Source: Hyphomicrobiales bacterium
Lineage (GTDB): Bacteria; Pseudomonadota; Alphaproteobacteria; Rhizobiales; Rhizobiaceae
Direction of reading: 5' to 3'
Length of the DNA stretch: 64,000 nucleotides
Assembly (NCBI GenBank): GCA_900473175.1
Contig: UCKM01000010.1
Span: 163,577-227,576, forward strand
How positions within the stretch are numbered: position 1 is the stretch's first letter; every line of letters begins with the position of its first letter. Below are positions 16,503 to 25,488 of this stretch, in pieces. Under the pieces are notes generated by a model. The model was not told where the DNA came from, searched no databases, and worked only from the letters and a program-made list of their open reading frames with translations. A program made the translations under genes and the position numbers.

Positions 16503-16539
16503 AGTTTATATCAATTCAACATTCTACGGACTTGAATTC

Positions 16540-16569
16540 ATACCGGTCGTGGAGGTCCATGGCCGGTAT
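16540..16569 (+). terminator. Strong hairpin after the small secreted gene
   Basis: ATACCGG (16540-16546) pairs with CCGGTAT (16563-16569) and the inner part can continue with TGGA/TCCA, giving a 14-pair stem with two G-U pairs. It lies 38 bases after the stop of the 70-residue protein gene. Only a weak T-run (ATTCTT) follows, so terminator or 3'-end stabiliser are both possible. Confidence 0.4.
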
Positions 16570-16591
16570 ATTCTTGTCGGCTCGATCCGAC

Positions 16592-16606
16592 ACGTGGTTA
16601 CCACGT
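16592..16606. promoter_or_regulatory. Perfect palindrome ACGTGGT-T-ACCACGT
   Basis: Seven-base arms around one central base, 131 bases before the GlsB/YeaQ-like gene. The symmetry is typical of a dimeric regulator site; no regulator is identified. Confidence 0.35.
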
Positions 16607-16736
16607 TGGCAGGTTTCGTTGTTCAAAGACGGCTGGCCGGCGTAGCATTGCCTTGGTGATTCTCCTGCTGAGCACGGATTGATGAATCCACGGCCGGCGA
16701 AGCATCGTAGCGAAACCGGTTCATGGAGATTTCACG

Positions 16737-16991
16737 ATGGGTGTAGAAGGTCTTCTCATTTTCCTTTTGGTGGGTTTGATTGCGGGATGGCTAGCCAGCC
16801 AGCTCGTCCGCGGCGGCGGCTTCGGCCTCGTCGGAGATCTGGTCGTAGGTGTGATCGGCGCGTTCATTGCAGGCTATCTCTTCCCAAGATTGGGCATTTC
16901 GCTCGGCGCCGGCATTCTGGGCGCGATCATCTCAGCGGCGATAGGAGCGATTATCCTTCTCGTCATACTGCGCGCTTTCAAACGCGCCTGA
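16737..16991 (+). CDS. GlsB/YeaQ/YmgE family stress-response membrane protein
   Basis: 84 residues with three glycine-rich hydrophobic helices, the Transgly_assoc family pattern: LIFLLVGLIAGWLASQLVRG, GLVGDLVVGVIGAFIAGYLF and LGAIISAAIGAIILLVILR. Members are small inner-membrane proteins often induced by general stress; the biochemical role is not established. The ribosome site GGAG stands 8 bases before the ATG. The gene ends just before a clear terminator and is probably monocistronic. A palindrome upstream may regulate it. Confidence 0.88.
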   Translation: MGVEGLLIFLLVGLIAGWLASQLVRGGGFGLVGDLVVGVIGAFIAGYLFPRLGISLGAGILGAIISAAIGAIILLVILRAFKRA

Positions 16992-17012
16992 ACACGCACT
17001 TCCGAATAGAAA

Positions 17013-17045
17013 GCCTCCGAACCTGTAACGGTTCGGAGGCTTTTT
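17013..17045 (+). terminator. Rho-independent terminator
   Basis: An 11-base perfect stem GCCTCCGAACC (17013-17023) / GGTTCGGAGGC (17030-17040) with a six-base loop is followed by TTTTT. It terminates the stress membrane protein gene and, read from the other side, may also serve the RND permease gene that ends at 17068. Confidence 0.9.
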
Positions 17046-17067
17046 CAATTTTCACATCAATCGCTGA

Positions 17068-20000
17068 TCAGGTGCGAGCTAGGTCCGGCTCGCCGGCATC
17101 GGGCAATGGCTTCTTCTCGGTTTCTACCGCTACATCCTTCCTGGAGATGAAGGTATAGAACATGGGAACCACGAAAAGCGTAAAGACCGTTCCGACGATG
17201 ATACCGGAGAAGATCACCAGCCCGATCGAATAACGCGCTGCTGCACCTGCCCCCGTCGCCGTGATCAACGGAATGACGCCAAGGGCCATGGCAGCCGTCG
17301 TCATCAGGATCGGACGAAGACGGGTCTTTGCCGCAAGAATGATGGCATCATGCCGGGAAATGCCGTGCAGCTCGCGCTGCTGATTGGCAAACTCGACCAT
17401 CAGGATGCCGTGCTTGGTTATAAGCCCGACAAGCGTGATAAGCCCAACCTGCGTGTAGATGTTCAGTGTGCCAAGACCGAGATTGAGCGGCACGATCGCA
17501 CCGAAAATCGACAGCGGCACCGACATCATGATGATGAACGGATCGCGGAAGCTCTCGAACTGTGCCGCCAGCACGAGATAGATCACGATAACGGCCAGCA
17601 CAAAGGCGATGAGAATGGTGCTGCCCTGCTCGATCTCAAGACGTGACTGACCGGAGTAGTCCATGAAAAAACCATCCGGCATCAGCGGGCGGGCCGTATC
17701 GATGACCGTCTGCAGGCCCTGGCCGGTGGTAACACCTGGCAATGGCAAAGCAGAAATGGTCGCCGAGTTCAGCTGGTTGAACTGTTCGATGGCGGCGGGC
17801 GAAGCGTTTTCAGTGATCTTGATGACTGCTGACAACGGCACCATCTCGCCGGAGGCACTCTTGACGAAATACTGGCCGAGCTCCTCCGGATTGGAACGGT
17901 AGTCCTGCGGCACCTGCGGAATGATGTCGTAGCTGTTTGAGTCGCGGTCAAATTTCGAGATCTTGCCGCCACCGACGAGCAATCCAAGCGTCTGGCCAAT
18001 ATCGCTGACAGGAACACCAAGAGCGGATGCACGATCGCGATCGATGGTAACCGTGACCTGCGGTGCGTTGAAGGACAGGGAGTTCTGCACGATGATGAAC
18101 TGGCCGGATGCCTGCGCCTGCTTCTTGATTTCTTCGGCCACCTCGAACACCTTGTCCGCCGGCCCCGTGGATTGGATAACGACGGAAATCGGCAAGCCAC
18201 CACCAGTACCTGGCAGGGTGGGCGGGGCGAAGATAAAGGCTTCAGCACCGGCAATAGGACTGATCATGCCCTGCAGCTCCTGCTGCAATTGCTTTTGCGA
18301 CTTGTCGCGCTGCGTCCAGTCCTTGAACACCCAGATGGCAAATGCCGAGTTGGTCGTGCCGAGGCCGAGAATATTGAACCGGGCTTTCAGTTCCGGCAAA
18401 TCCTTGGTCAGTTTATCGATCTGATCGGCATAGAGTTTGGTGTAGTCGGACGTTGCATATTGCGGCGCATTGACGATCGCAAACAACGCACCAGAGTCTT
18501 CCTCGGGAGCAAGCTCAGATGAGGTCTTGGTGAAGAGAAACGCCGTCAAGGAAACAAGGGCAATGACGATGAACAGCGTCACAAACCGGAAGTTCAACGA
18601 GCCCGCGACGCGGCGCTCGTAGGCTCTTTCAAGCCATCCGAAACTGGCATCGACAATCCGCTGGAACCGGCTGTGGCCGCCTGCACGCAACAACAGCGCA
18701 CACATCATCGGCGAGACGGTCAACGCCGCCACACCGGAAATGATGACAGCGCCGGCGAGGGTGAAGGCGAATTCGCGGAACAGCGAACCGGTCAGACCGC
18801 CAGTAAAGCCAAGCGGCGCAAACACCGCAGCCAGGGTGATCGTCATCGCGATGATCGGGCCGGTAATCTCCTTCATGCCCTTCAACGCGGCGTCAATGGG
18901 CCGCAATCCCTCCTCGATATGGCGGTGAATGTTCTCCAGAACCACGATCGCATCGTCGACGACGAGGCCGATGGCCAGAACCATCGCCAGCAGCGAGAGC
19001 AGATTGATCGAATAGCCGAGCAGGAACAGGAAGAAACACACGCCGACGAGGGAAATCGGGATGGTGACGACCGGAATGATGACCGAGCGGAAGGACCCGA
19101 GGAAGAGCAGGATCACCAGCACGACGATGAGCACCGCTTCACCAATCGTCTTGAACACCTCGTGAATCGACGAACTGATCTGTTCCGTCGCATCATAGAG
19201 CATGATGATCGACATGCCTTCCGGCAGAGTGGCCTGGATTGACGGCAACTCCTTGCGAACGGCGGCCGTCATATCGATAGGATTGGCTGCCGGCGTCGGG
19301 AAAATGCCAAGGAAGGTACCGCTCGATCCATTGAAGGTAACGATCGTATCCTTGTTGACAGCTCCAAGCTCAATGCGCGCCACATCGCGCAGGCGCACGA
19401 TGTTGTCGCCTTCCGACTTGATCGGCATCGCGCCGAATGCTTCGGGCGTCTGCAAGGTCGTCTTCAAGGTAATTGGCGAGGCCGTATAAAGATTTTCAAC
19501 CTTGCCGGGCGCCGACAGGAAGTTCGATTGATTGATCGCGGTCAAGACCTCTGACGCAGTCGTCTTGCGCGCGGCGAGCTTGATCGGATCGATCCACACA
19601 CGCATCGAGAACACCTGACCACCCAGGATCTGTGCATCCGCGACACCCTGGATCGTCGACATGCGTGGCTGGATGACGCGTTCCAGATATTCGGTGATCT
19701 GTTCGCTCGTCATGTTGGGGTTTTGCACCGCCAGATACATGGTCGCGAAATCCTGGCCCGTGCCCTTGGTAATGACCGGGTCATCGGCTTCCGTCGGCAG
19801 ATCGCCACGCACCTGATTGACCTTGGAAATCACTTCGGTCAGCGCGGCATCGGGATCAGCGCCAAGCTTCATCTGCACGGTCACCGTACTCGATGATGGC
19901 CCGGATGAAGACGTAACATAGTCGATGTTTTCAGTTGTTGTAACCGCCTTGGCGATCGGAGCCGAGATGAACCCTTGCATCAGGTCTGCGCTGGCACCGG

Positions 20001-20154
20001 CATAGGCGGTCTTGATCGTGATGACCGTCTCCTCGACCTTAGGATATTCTCGAACCGAAAGGTTCACCAATCCTTGGGCGCCGAGGAGGATGATCATCAA
20101 AGCGACAACCGTCGACAGGACTGGACGGCGAATGAATATGTCTGAGAAATTCAT
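17068..20154 (-). CDS. RND efflux pump inner-membrane permease (AcrB/MexF-like)
   Basis: 1028 residues, the standard HAE-1 RND length. The N-terminus MNFSDIFIRRPVLSTVVALM, large periplasmic loops, and twelve membrane helices are visible; the proton-relay pair is in GLVVDDAIVVLENIHRHIEEG-type sequence of helix 4 near residue 408. It exports drugs or other amphiphiles with proton antiport as part of a tripartite pump. Its ATG overlaps the stop of the adaptor gene by 4 bases, so both are coexpressed. No outer-membrane TolC-like gene is in the window, so the pump probably uses one encoded elsewhere. Control is by the divergent TetR regulator. Confidence 0.95.
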   Translation of the reverse strand: MNFSDIFIRRPVLSTVVALMIILLGAQGLVNLSVREYPKVEETVITIKTAYAGASADLMQGFISAPIAKAVTTTENIDYVTSSSGPSSSTVTVQMKLGADPDAALTEVISKVNQVRGDLPTEADDPVITKGTGQDFATMYLAVQNPNMTSEQITEYLERVIQPRMSTIQGVADAQILGGQVFSMRVWIDPIKLAARKTTASEVLTAINQSNFLSAPGKVENLYTASPITLKTTLQTPEAFGAMPIKSEGDNIVRLRDVARIELGAVNKDTIVTFNGSSGTFLGIFPTPAANPIDMTAAVRKELPSIQATLPEGMSIIMLYDATEQISSSIHEVFKTIGEAVLIVVLVILLFLGSFRSVIIPVVTIPISLVGVCFFLFLLGYSINLLSLLAMVLAIGLVVDDAIVVLENIHRHIEEGLRPIDAALKGMKEITGPIIAMTITLAAVFAPLGFTGGLTGSLFREFAFTLAGAVIISGVAALTVSPMMCALLLRAGGHSRFQRIVDASFGWLERAYERRVAGSLNFRFVTLFIVIALVSLTAFLFTKTSSELAPEEDSGALFAIVNAPQYATSDYTKLYADQIDKLTKDLPELKARFNILGLGTTNSAFAIWVFKDWTQRDKSQKQLQQELQGMISPIAGAEAFIFAPPTLPGTGGGLPISVVIQSTGPADKVFEVAEEIKKQAQASGQFIIVQNSLSFNAPQVTVTIDRDRASALGVPVSDIGQTLGLLVGGGKISKFDRDSNSYDIIPQVPQDYRSNPEELGQYFVKSASGEMVPLSAVIKITENASPAAIEQFNQLNSATISALPLPGVTTGQGLQTVIDTARPLMPDGFFMDYSGQSRLEIEQGSTILIAFVLAVIVIYLVLAAQFESFRDPFIIMMSVPLSIFGAIVPLNLGLGTLNIYTQVGLITLVGLITKHGILMVEFANQQRELHGISRHDAIILAAKTRLRPILMTTAAMALGVIPLITATGAGAAARYSIGLVIFSGIIVGTVFTLFVVPMFYTFISRKDVAVETEKKPLPDAGEPDLART

Positions 20155-21359
20155 TTTGTTGGCAGTCCTGCGTCTTGAGTATTGGCTGGATTGACGTCAT
20201 TGGCGATCTTCACCGCAGCACCGGGATTCAAGCGGTTCTGACCGGCGGTGACGACAATATCGCCCTCCTTCAGGCCCTTGGTGATCTCGACCACCAGGCC
20301 CGAACGGCGACCCGGCTTAACAAAGACCTGTGCAACGACGAGCTTCGGTTCCTTCTTGTCATCAGGCTTTGCAGCTTCTGCTGATGCAGCACCCGCTGGC
20401 TGCGTTGTATCCGCAGGCTTGGCAGCACCAGGCTTTTCTTCAGCGGAGCGAACGACGAAGACGTAATCGCCGTAGAGGCTCGAAACGAGAGCCGTCTGCG
20501 GCAGGGTGAATATGTTTTCTTCCCTCGGCAGTGTTACGCGTACCTGGGCGAATTGACCCGGACGCAGCTTGCCTTCCGAATTGTCAACCTTGGCCCGAAC
20601 CGAGACAAGGCGGGTTGCCGGGTCGATCCGCGGTTCGATAGCCGTAATCTCACCCTTGAAGTTGATATCATTATCCGTAAGGCCAAGTTTGATCGGTTGA
20701 CCAATCTTGATTTGGCTCAAAACCTGTTCCGGAACAGTAAAATCGACGCGCATCGTCGTGAGATCCTGCAGGGTTACGACAACCGTGCCTGGCGCCAGAT
20801 ATTGGCCAAGTTCGATGCGCGGAATACCGACCGTGCCTGTAAATGGCGCTTTCAGCAGCTTCTGGTCCATAACCGCCTGCAGTTTCGCGATCTCTGCCTT
20901 CTTCGCCAAGGACGCCGATTGTGCCTCATCAACGCTCGAAACGGCGCCGACACCGCGTGTGTTAAGCGTGCGCGCACGCTCTAGAGTCTGATCCATCAAC
21001 ACATTCTGGGCCTGAGCGGCGACAATATCGGCTTTTTCGATCGCATCGTCGAGCTGCAGCAGTGGCGCGCCCTTCTGAATCGTCTGGTTTGCCGTGAAAG
21101 GGATGTCCTTGACGATGCCGGCGACCTCGACCGACAGCTCAACGCCCTGGATGGCGCTAACGGTGCCGATTGCCTCGACCTCAGGCGTCCACTCGCTTGG
21201 TTTGACCGTGTAGGTCGAAACCGGCGCAGCGGGCTGCTGCATTGTGGCAAAGAAATCCTTGATCGCCTTGTCACGGAAAAGATTGAATCCGACAAGACCA
21301 ACCCCAACAAGAGCAACCAGGATTAGGATGATTACGGGAAGAAGATACCGCTTGATCAT
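20151..21359 (-). CDS. RND efflux pump periplasmic adaptor subunit (membrane fusion protein)
   Basis: 402 residues from MIKRYLLP at 21359; an earlier start at 21395 would add 12 residues before the membrane anchor and is less likely. One N-terminal hydrophobic helix anchors it in the inner membrane. Then come the lipoyl half-motifs (SVEVAGIVKDIPFTANQTIQ; LLKAPFTGTVG), an alpha-hairpin and the beta-barrel (LRPGQFAQVRVTLP). A Pro/Ala-rich stretch with charged residues near 325-355 (KPADTTQPAGAASAEAAKPD) is an insertion not found in all adaptors. It bridges the permease to an outer-membrane channel. Ribosome site GGAG lies 10 bases upstream of the start. Confidence 0.93.
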   Translation of the reverse strand: MIKRYLLPVIILILVALVGVGLVGFNLFRDKAIKDFFATMQQPAAPVSTYTVKPSEWTPEVEAIGTVSAIQGVELSVEVAGIVKDIPFTANQTIQKGAPLLQLDDAIEKADIVAAQAQNVLMDQTLERARTLNTRGVGAVSSVDEAQSASLAKKAEIAKLQAVMDQKLLKAPFTGTVGIPRIELGQYLAPGTVVVTLQDLTTMRVDFTVPEQVLSQIKIGQPIKLGLTDNDINFKGEITAIEPRIDPATRLVSVRAKVDNSEGKLRPGQFAQVRVTLPREENIFTLPQTALVSSLYGDYVFVVRSAEEKPGAAKPADTTQPAGAASAEAAKPDDKKEPKLVVAQVFVKPGRRSGLVVEITKGLKEGDIVVTAGQNRLNPGAAVKIANDVNPANTQDAGLPTK

Positions 21360-21461
21360 GGAAAGGCTGCTCCGGCACAAAACAATGGCCAGCAAATACG
21401 TCTGCTAGCCTGTTTTACAAGATTGAGATTACGCGACTTGATTACCGCGGGCGAAGTACTG

Positions 21462-21477
21462 TACCGTCTGGACGGTA
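21462..21477. promoter_or_regulatory. TetR-type operator between the RND pump and its regulator
   Basis: A perfect inverted repeat TACCGTC-TG-GACGGTA (7-base arms, 2-base centre) lies in the 162-base divergent interval. Immediately beside it, on the minus strand, TTGACA (21479-21484) is a perfect -35 box for the pump operon, so the operator fills the -35/-10 spacer. Repression of the pump and probably autoregulation are inferred. Confidence 0.75.
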
Positions 21478-21521
21478 ATGTCAATATCGTTTGGCATCGC
21501 CCCTACATCGAAAGTTATAGA

Positions 21522-22100
21522 ATGACAACTGACACCCTCTCGACAAAAGACAAAATTTTGCAGGCCGCGGCGGAGCTGACAAAGGAAGTTGGGCCTGTGA
21601 ACCTTTCCCTTGACGCGGTGGCGCGGCGAGCGGGTCTTTCAAAGGGTGGTTTGCTTTATACGTTCCCGACCAAGGCCAAGTTGCTTGAGGCACTTGTCGA
21701 GCAACATGTGTCCGAATTCGACGAGTCACTGCGCAAGGAGGAGGCCGCGCGAAACCATGGCCCCAACAGCGTCGTTCTTGCCTGTATCGCCGTTTACCGG
21801 GCAGAGTTCCTCTGCAACGAGCCTGAGCCTTCCGGCATTCTCGCGGCAATAGCCAACGATCCTGGCTTTCTCGAGCCAATTCGACGTTACAACAAACAAC
21901 TCTTACAGCGCATGCGCGAGAACGCTACGGATCCGATGCTGGCCATGATGGTATTTCTGACGGTCGAAGGTCTGCGCAGCCTGAAACTTTTCGAAATGAA
22001 CATCGTCAGCATGGACGAACAGATCGCAGCGATCGACCGTCTTAAAAACCTAATCGATCCAACAGATCTCGAAACCGGCGACGTGTCGATCACAGTTTAG
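21522..22100 (+). CDS. TetR/AcrR-family transcriptional regulator
   Basis: 192 residues from MTTDTLST at 21522. The N-terminal helix-turn-helix is typical (KDKILQAAAELTKEVG; LDAVARRAGLSKGGLLYTFP), with the larger C-terminal part as ligand-binding domain. The open frame extends to 21423 but that part contains the operator and is not coding. Divergent from the RND pump operon with the inverted-repeat operator between, so it is most likely the pump repressor released by a pump substrate. It converges on tgt with 15 bases between stops. Confidence 0.92.
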   Translation: MTTDTLSTKDKILQAAAELTKEVGPVNLSLDAVARRAGLSKGGLLYTFPTKAKLLEALVEQHVSEFDESLRKEEAARNHGPNSVVLACIAVYRAEFLCNEPEPSGILAAIANDPGFLEPIRRYNKQLLQRMRENATDPMLAMMVFLTVEGLRSLKLFEMNIVSMDEQIAAIDRLKNLIDPTDLETGDVSITV

Positions 22101-22115
22101 TGAAGTCGAGCGTGC

Positions 22116-23252
22116 CTAAGCAAAAACCGGAATATCGCCCCGCGTCCACTGCGCCTGCGTTGCTTCGGTAAAAGGACCGTATCGTCCAGCCTCGACGGCG
22201 TCGCGTATGCCATGCATCAATTGCTGGTAGTAGGAAAGATTGTTCCATGTCAGCAGCATGCCGCCAAGCGCCTCACCCGACTTGACCAGATGATGCAGAT
22301 AGGCGCGGCTGTAATCCCGAGCCGCCGGGCATGGCGATTCCTCGTCTAGTGGCCTTGGGTCCTCCGCATGGCGCGCATTGCGCAGATTGACCTTGCCCCG
22401 CCGCGTGAAGGCCAGCCCGTGGCGTCCGGCCCGCGTCGGCATTACGCAATCAAACATGTCGATACCGCGTGCGACCGATTTCAGTATATCGTCCGGCGTA
22501 CCGACGCCCATGAGGTAACGCGGTTTCTCAGCAGGAAGCTCCGGGCATGTGATATCGAGCATCTCGAGCATGACATCCTGCGGCTCCCCGACAGCCAGCC
22601 CGCCAACGGCATAGCCCTTTAGATCCATCGACTTCAAGGCTTGCGCAGACCGTATGCGCAGATCGGCAACATCGCCGCCCTGGACGATACCGAACATGGC
22701 CTTGCCAGGCTGGTCGCCGAACGCAACCTTGCACCGTTCCGCCCAGCGCAGCGACAGTTCCATCGCCCGCTGGATATCCCTTGGCGTCGAAGGGAGCGCC
22801 ACGCATTCGTCCAACTGCATCTGGATGTCGGAATCCAGCAAGCCCTGGATTTCGATCGATCGTTCCGGGCTCATCTCGTGAGCGCTGCCGTCGATGTGCG
22901 ATCGGAAGGTCACGCCCTTCTCGGTCAGTTTGCGTAATTGTGCGAGTGACATGACCTGAAACCCGCCGGAATCCGTCAGGATTGGTCCCCGCCAGCGTGC
23001 AAACTCATGTAATCCACCAAGTTTTGCAACACGCTCGGCACTCGGGCGAAGCATAAGATGGTACGTGTTGCCAAGAATGATATCGGCGCCAAGTTCACGG
23101 ACCTGATCCATATACATGGCCTTGACTGTCCCACCGGTGCCGACCGGCATGAAAGCGGGGGTTCGTACGGTGCCACGGGGCATGGTAATTTCACCGCGCC
23201 GCGCCTTGCCGTCGGTGGCAATCAGTTTGAATTCAAAGTTTTCGCTGGTCAT
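22116..23252 (-). CDS. tgt: Queuine tRNA-ribosyltransferase; zinc ligands mostly replaced
   Basis: 378 residues. Tgt exchanges guanine 34 of tRNAs with GUN anticodons for the queuine precursor. The TIM-barrel signatures are intact: [11 protein letters not shown] containing the catalytic Asp, GIVQGGD, LAVGEP, and [12 protein letters not shown] with the second catalytic Asp. The zinc site is not: aligned with E. coli Cys302, Cys304, Cys307 and His333, this protein has Ser306, Cys308, Ala311 and Asn337. The start at 23252 overlaps the queA stop by 4 bases (ATGA); an ATG at 23264 is less likely. Last gene of the coaD-ppi-ppi-queA-tgt run; its product acts right after QueA's pathway enzyme in the same tRNA modification. 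Confidence 0.95.
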   Translation of the reverse strand: MTSENFEFKLIATDGKARRGEITMPRGTVRTPAFMPVGTGGTVKAMYMDQVRELGADIILGNTYHLMLRPSAERVAKLGGLHEFARWRGPILTDSGGFQVMSLAQLRKLTEKGVTFRSHIDGSAHEMSPERSIEIQGLLDSDIQMQLDECVALPSTPRDIQRAMELSLRWAERCKVAFGDQPGKAMFGIVQGGDVADLRIRSAQALKSMDLKGYAVGGLAVGEPQDVMLEMLDITCPELPAEKPRYLMGVGTPDDILKSVARGIDMFDCVMPTRAGRHGLAFTRRGKVNLRNARHAEDPRPLDEESPCPAARDYSRAYLHHLVKSGEALGGMLLTWNNLSYYQQLMHGIRDAVEAGRYGPFTEATQAQWTRGDIPVFA

Positions 23253-24325
23253 TTGGATCGCCATAACAGGCTTGCATCGCCATAGGAATAGAAGCGGTAG
23301 TGATTTTTGATCGCATATTCATAGGCGGCATGCATACGTTCGAAACCGCTGAAAGCCGAAACGAGCATGAACAGCGTCGAGCGCGGCAGGTGAAAGTTGG
23401 TCATCAGCACATCAACGGCGCGGAACTTGTAGCCCGGGGTGATGAAGATATCCGTCGGCCCCGACCATGGATGAATCGTGCCACTTTTGTCCGCCGCGCT
23501 TTCGAGCAGCCGCAAGGATGTCGTCCCAACGCTGACGATGCGCCCACCCCGCGCCTTGACGGCATTGAGCGCCTCGGCCGTTCGGCCATCGACGTGTCCG
23601 ATTTCCGCATGCATCTTGTGATCGGCGGTATCGTCGGCCTTGACCGGCAAAAACGTGCCTGCCCCGACGTGCAAGGTCACGAAATGCTCTTCGATCCCGC
23701 GGTCTTTTAGTTCTTCAAGCAGCTGCGGCGTGAAGTGCAGCCCTGCGGTCGGAGCGGCAACAGCGCCCTCCTCCCTGGCATAGACCGTTTGGTAATCGTC
23801 GCGGTCGCGACTGTCGTCAGCCCGCTTCGAGGCAATGTAAGGCGGCAAAGGAATATGGCCAACCGCAGCAATCGCCTGATCGAGGTCGGCCCCGCTGAAA
23901 TCGAAAACGAGCAACGCCTCACCGGCATCACCCTTTTCGACGACCGTCGCCTGCAGTGATCCAAGCAAGCAGGCATTGTTGCCGTGACCGAAATCGATCC
24001 GCTCACCCTGCTTGATACGCTTCGCCGGGCGCAAGAAGGCTTTCCAGCGGTCGGGTCCGGCCCGCATATGCAATGTCGCGCCAATCTGGGCTTTCACACC
24101 ATCTCGCTCGCGAAAACCTTCAAGTTGAGCTGGTATCACCTTGGTATCATTGAATACCAAGGCGTCGCCAGCCTTCAGGAAGTTGGCCAGGTCGCGGACG
24201 GAGCTGTCTTCGAAACCGGATTCATCCGCTTTAACAAGCAAGAGCCGCGCTGAATCGCGCGGCTCTGCAGGTCTCAATGCGATGTTCTCTTCCGGCAGAT
24301 CGAAATCGAAAAGATCAACGCGCAT
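23249..24325 (-). CDS. queA: S-adenosylmethionine:tRNA ribosyltransferase-isomerase
   Basis: 358 residues. QueA transfers the ribosyl part of SAM to preQ1 in tRNA, giving epoxyqueuosine. Family signatures: N-terminal [20 protein letters not shown], then [22 protein letters not shown] and MLVSAFSG. Length is usual for alphaproteobacteria. Starts 17 bases after ppiB and overlaps tgt, so the two queuosine enzymes are translationally coupled. No preQ1 riboswitch is seen because the promoter of this operon lies far upstream at coaD. Confidence 0.97.
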   Translation of the reverse strand: MRVDLFDFDLPEENIALRPAEPRDSARLLLVKADESGFEDSSVRDLANFLKAGDALVFNDTKVIPAQLEGFRERDGVKAQIGATLHMRAGPDRWKAFLRPAKRIKQGERIDFGHGNNACLLGSLQATVVEKGDAGEALLVFDFSGADLDQAIAAVGHIPLPPYIASKRADDSRDRDDYQTVYAREEGAVAAPTAGLHFTPQLLEELKDRGIEEHFVTLHVGAGTFLPVKADDTADHKMHAEIGHVDGRTAEALNAVKARGGRIVSVGTTSLRLLESAADKSGTIHPWSGPTDIFITPGYKFRAVDVLMTNFHLPRSTLFMLVSAFSGFERMHAAYEYAIKNHYRFYSYGDASLLWRSK

Positions 24326-24342
24326 AATACAGTATTACGATC

Positions 24343-24852
24343 TTATTCGACGTCAGCTGCAACGCGCATGGAAATGATCGAATCCGGATCCTGGACCGGC
24401 TCGCCGCGCTTGATCTTGTCGACATTGTCCATGCCTTCGATGACCTGACCCCAGACAGTGTACTGGCGGTTTAGGAAACCTGCATCATCGAAGCAGATGA
24501 AGAATTGCGAATTTGCAGAGTTCGGGTTCTGTGCGCGAGCCATCGAGCAGGCGCCGCGGGCATGATTGGCGTTGGAGAATTCGGCCTTGAGATCCGGCTT
24601 GTCCGAACCACCCATGCCGGCACGGGCCGGATTGAACGAGCTTCCGCCCTTCTTGCCGAACTTGACGTCGCCGGTCTGCGCCATGAAGCCATCGATCACG
24701 CGGTGAAACACGACGCCATCATAGGCACCTTCCCGTGCGAGTTCCTTGATGCGCTCCACATGGCCGGGCGCAAGGTCTGGATACATTTCGATGACGACAT
24801 TGCCCTTGGTGGTGTCGAGCAGGATCGTGTTTTCGGGGTCTTTGTAAGCCAT
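24343..24852 (-). CDS. ppiB: Peptidyl-prolyl cis-trans isomerase, cytoplasmic cyclophilin
   Basis: 169 residues from MAYKDPENT at 24852, with AGGAG 10 bases upstream; a TTG nine bases earlier is also in frame but less likely. Cyclophilin motifs: VVFHRVIDGFMAQTGD and ACSMARAQNPNSANSQFFIC. It has no signal peptide, in contrast to the next cyclophilin upstream. It catalyses proline isomerisation in the cytoplasm. Lies 24 bases after the periplasmic paralogue and 17 bases before queA. Confidence 0.93.
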   Translation of the reverse strand: MAYKDPENTILLDTTKGNVVIEMYPDLAPGHVERIKELAREGAYDGVVFHRVIDGFMAQTGDVKFGKKGGSSFNPARAGMGGSDKPDLKAEFSNANHARGACSMARAQNPNSANSQFFICFDDAGFLNRQYTVWGQVIEGMDNVDKIKRGEPVQDPDSIISMRVAADVE

Positions 24853-24876
24853 TTCCGGCAATCTCCTATGAACTGG

Positions 24877-25461
24877 TTATTTGCTTGTACCGACAGTGAC
24901 CTTGATCATCTTGTCCGGATTTTCGACAGCGCCGTTATTCGCCTCCGAACCCTTCTTGATCTTGTCGACATATTCCATTCCGCTCGTGACTTTACCGACC
25001 ACCGTATATTGGCCGTTCAGCGAAGGGTATTCCGTGAACATGATGAAAAACTGCGAATTGGCCGAGTTAGGGTCTTGTGAGCGTGCCATACCGACCACAC
25101 CGCGCGCAAACGGTTCCTTGGAGAATTCCGCAGGCAGATCAGGCCGCGTCGAACCACCGGTCCCGGCAGCCTGCGGATTGAAGCCTTTCTCGGTATTCCC
25201 ATACTGCACGTCGCCGGTCTGCGCCATGAAGCCTGGAATGACCCGGTGGAACACGACATTGTTATAAGCGCCTTCCTTGGCCAGCGCCTTGATCTGCTCG
25301 ACATGCTTGGGGGCAAGCTGCGGCATCAGCTCAATCTTGACGTCACCATCTTTGAGCTTGATCGTCATCGTGTTCGCATCGTCTGCAAAGCTCGGATTGA
25401 GTGTTGCCATCGACAGGGAAGAAACGGCGGCAGCAAGTATTGCTGTACGAATAAAGGACAT
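24877..25461 (-). CDS. ppiA: Peptidyl-prolyl cis-trans isomerase, periplasmic cyclophilin
   Basis: 194 residues with a signal peptide (MSFIRTAILAAAVSSLSMAT, cleavage probably after SFA). The mature domain is a cyclophilin closely similar to the next gene (VVFHRVIPGFMAQTGD; GMARSQDPNSANSQFFIMF). The pair looks like a tandem duplication in which one copy gained or kept an export signal. It assists folding of envelope proteins. Lies 27 bases after coaD. Confidence 0.93.
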   Translation of the reverse strand: MSFIRTAILAAAVSSLSMATLNPSFADDANTMTIKLKDGDVKIELMPQLAPKHVEQIKALAKEGAYNNVVFHRVIPGFMAQTGDVQYGNTEKGFNPQAAGTGGSTRPDLPAEFSKEPFARGVVGMARSQDPNSANSQFFIMFTEYPSLNGQYTVVGKVTSGMEYVDKIKKGSEANNGAVENPDKMIKVTVGTSK

Positions 25462-25488
25462 AAAAATCTCTCCAGGATCAGGAATTGG

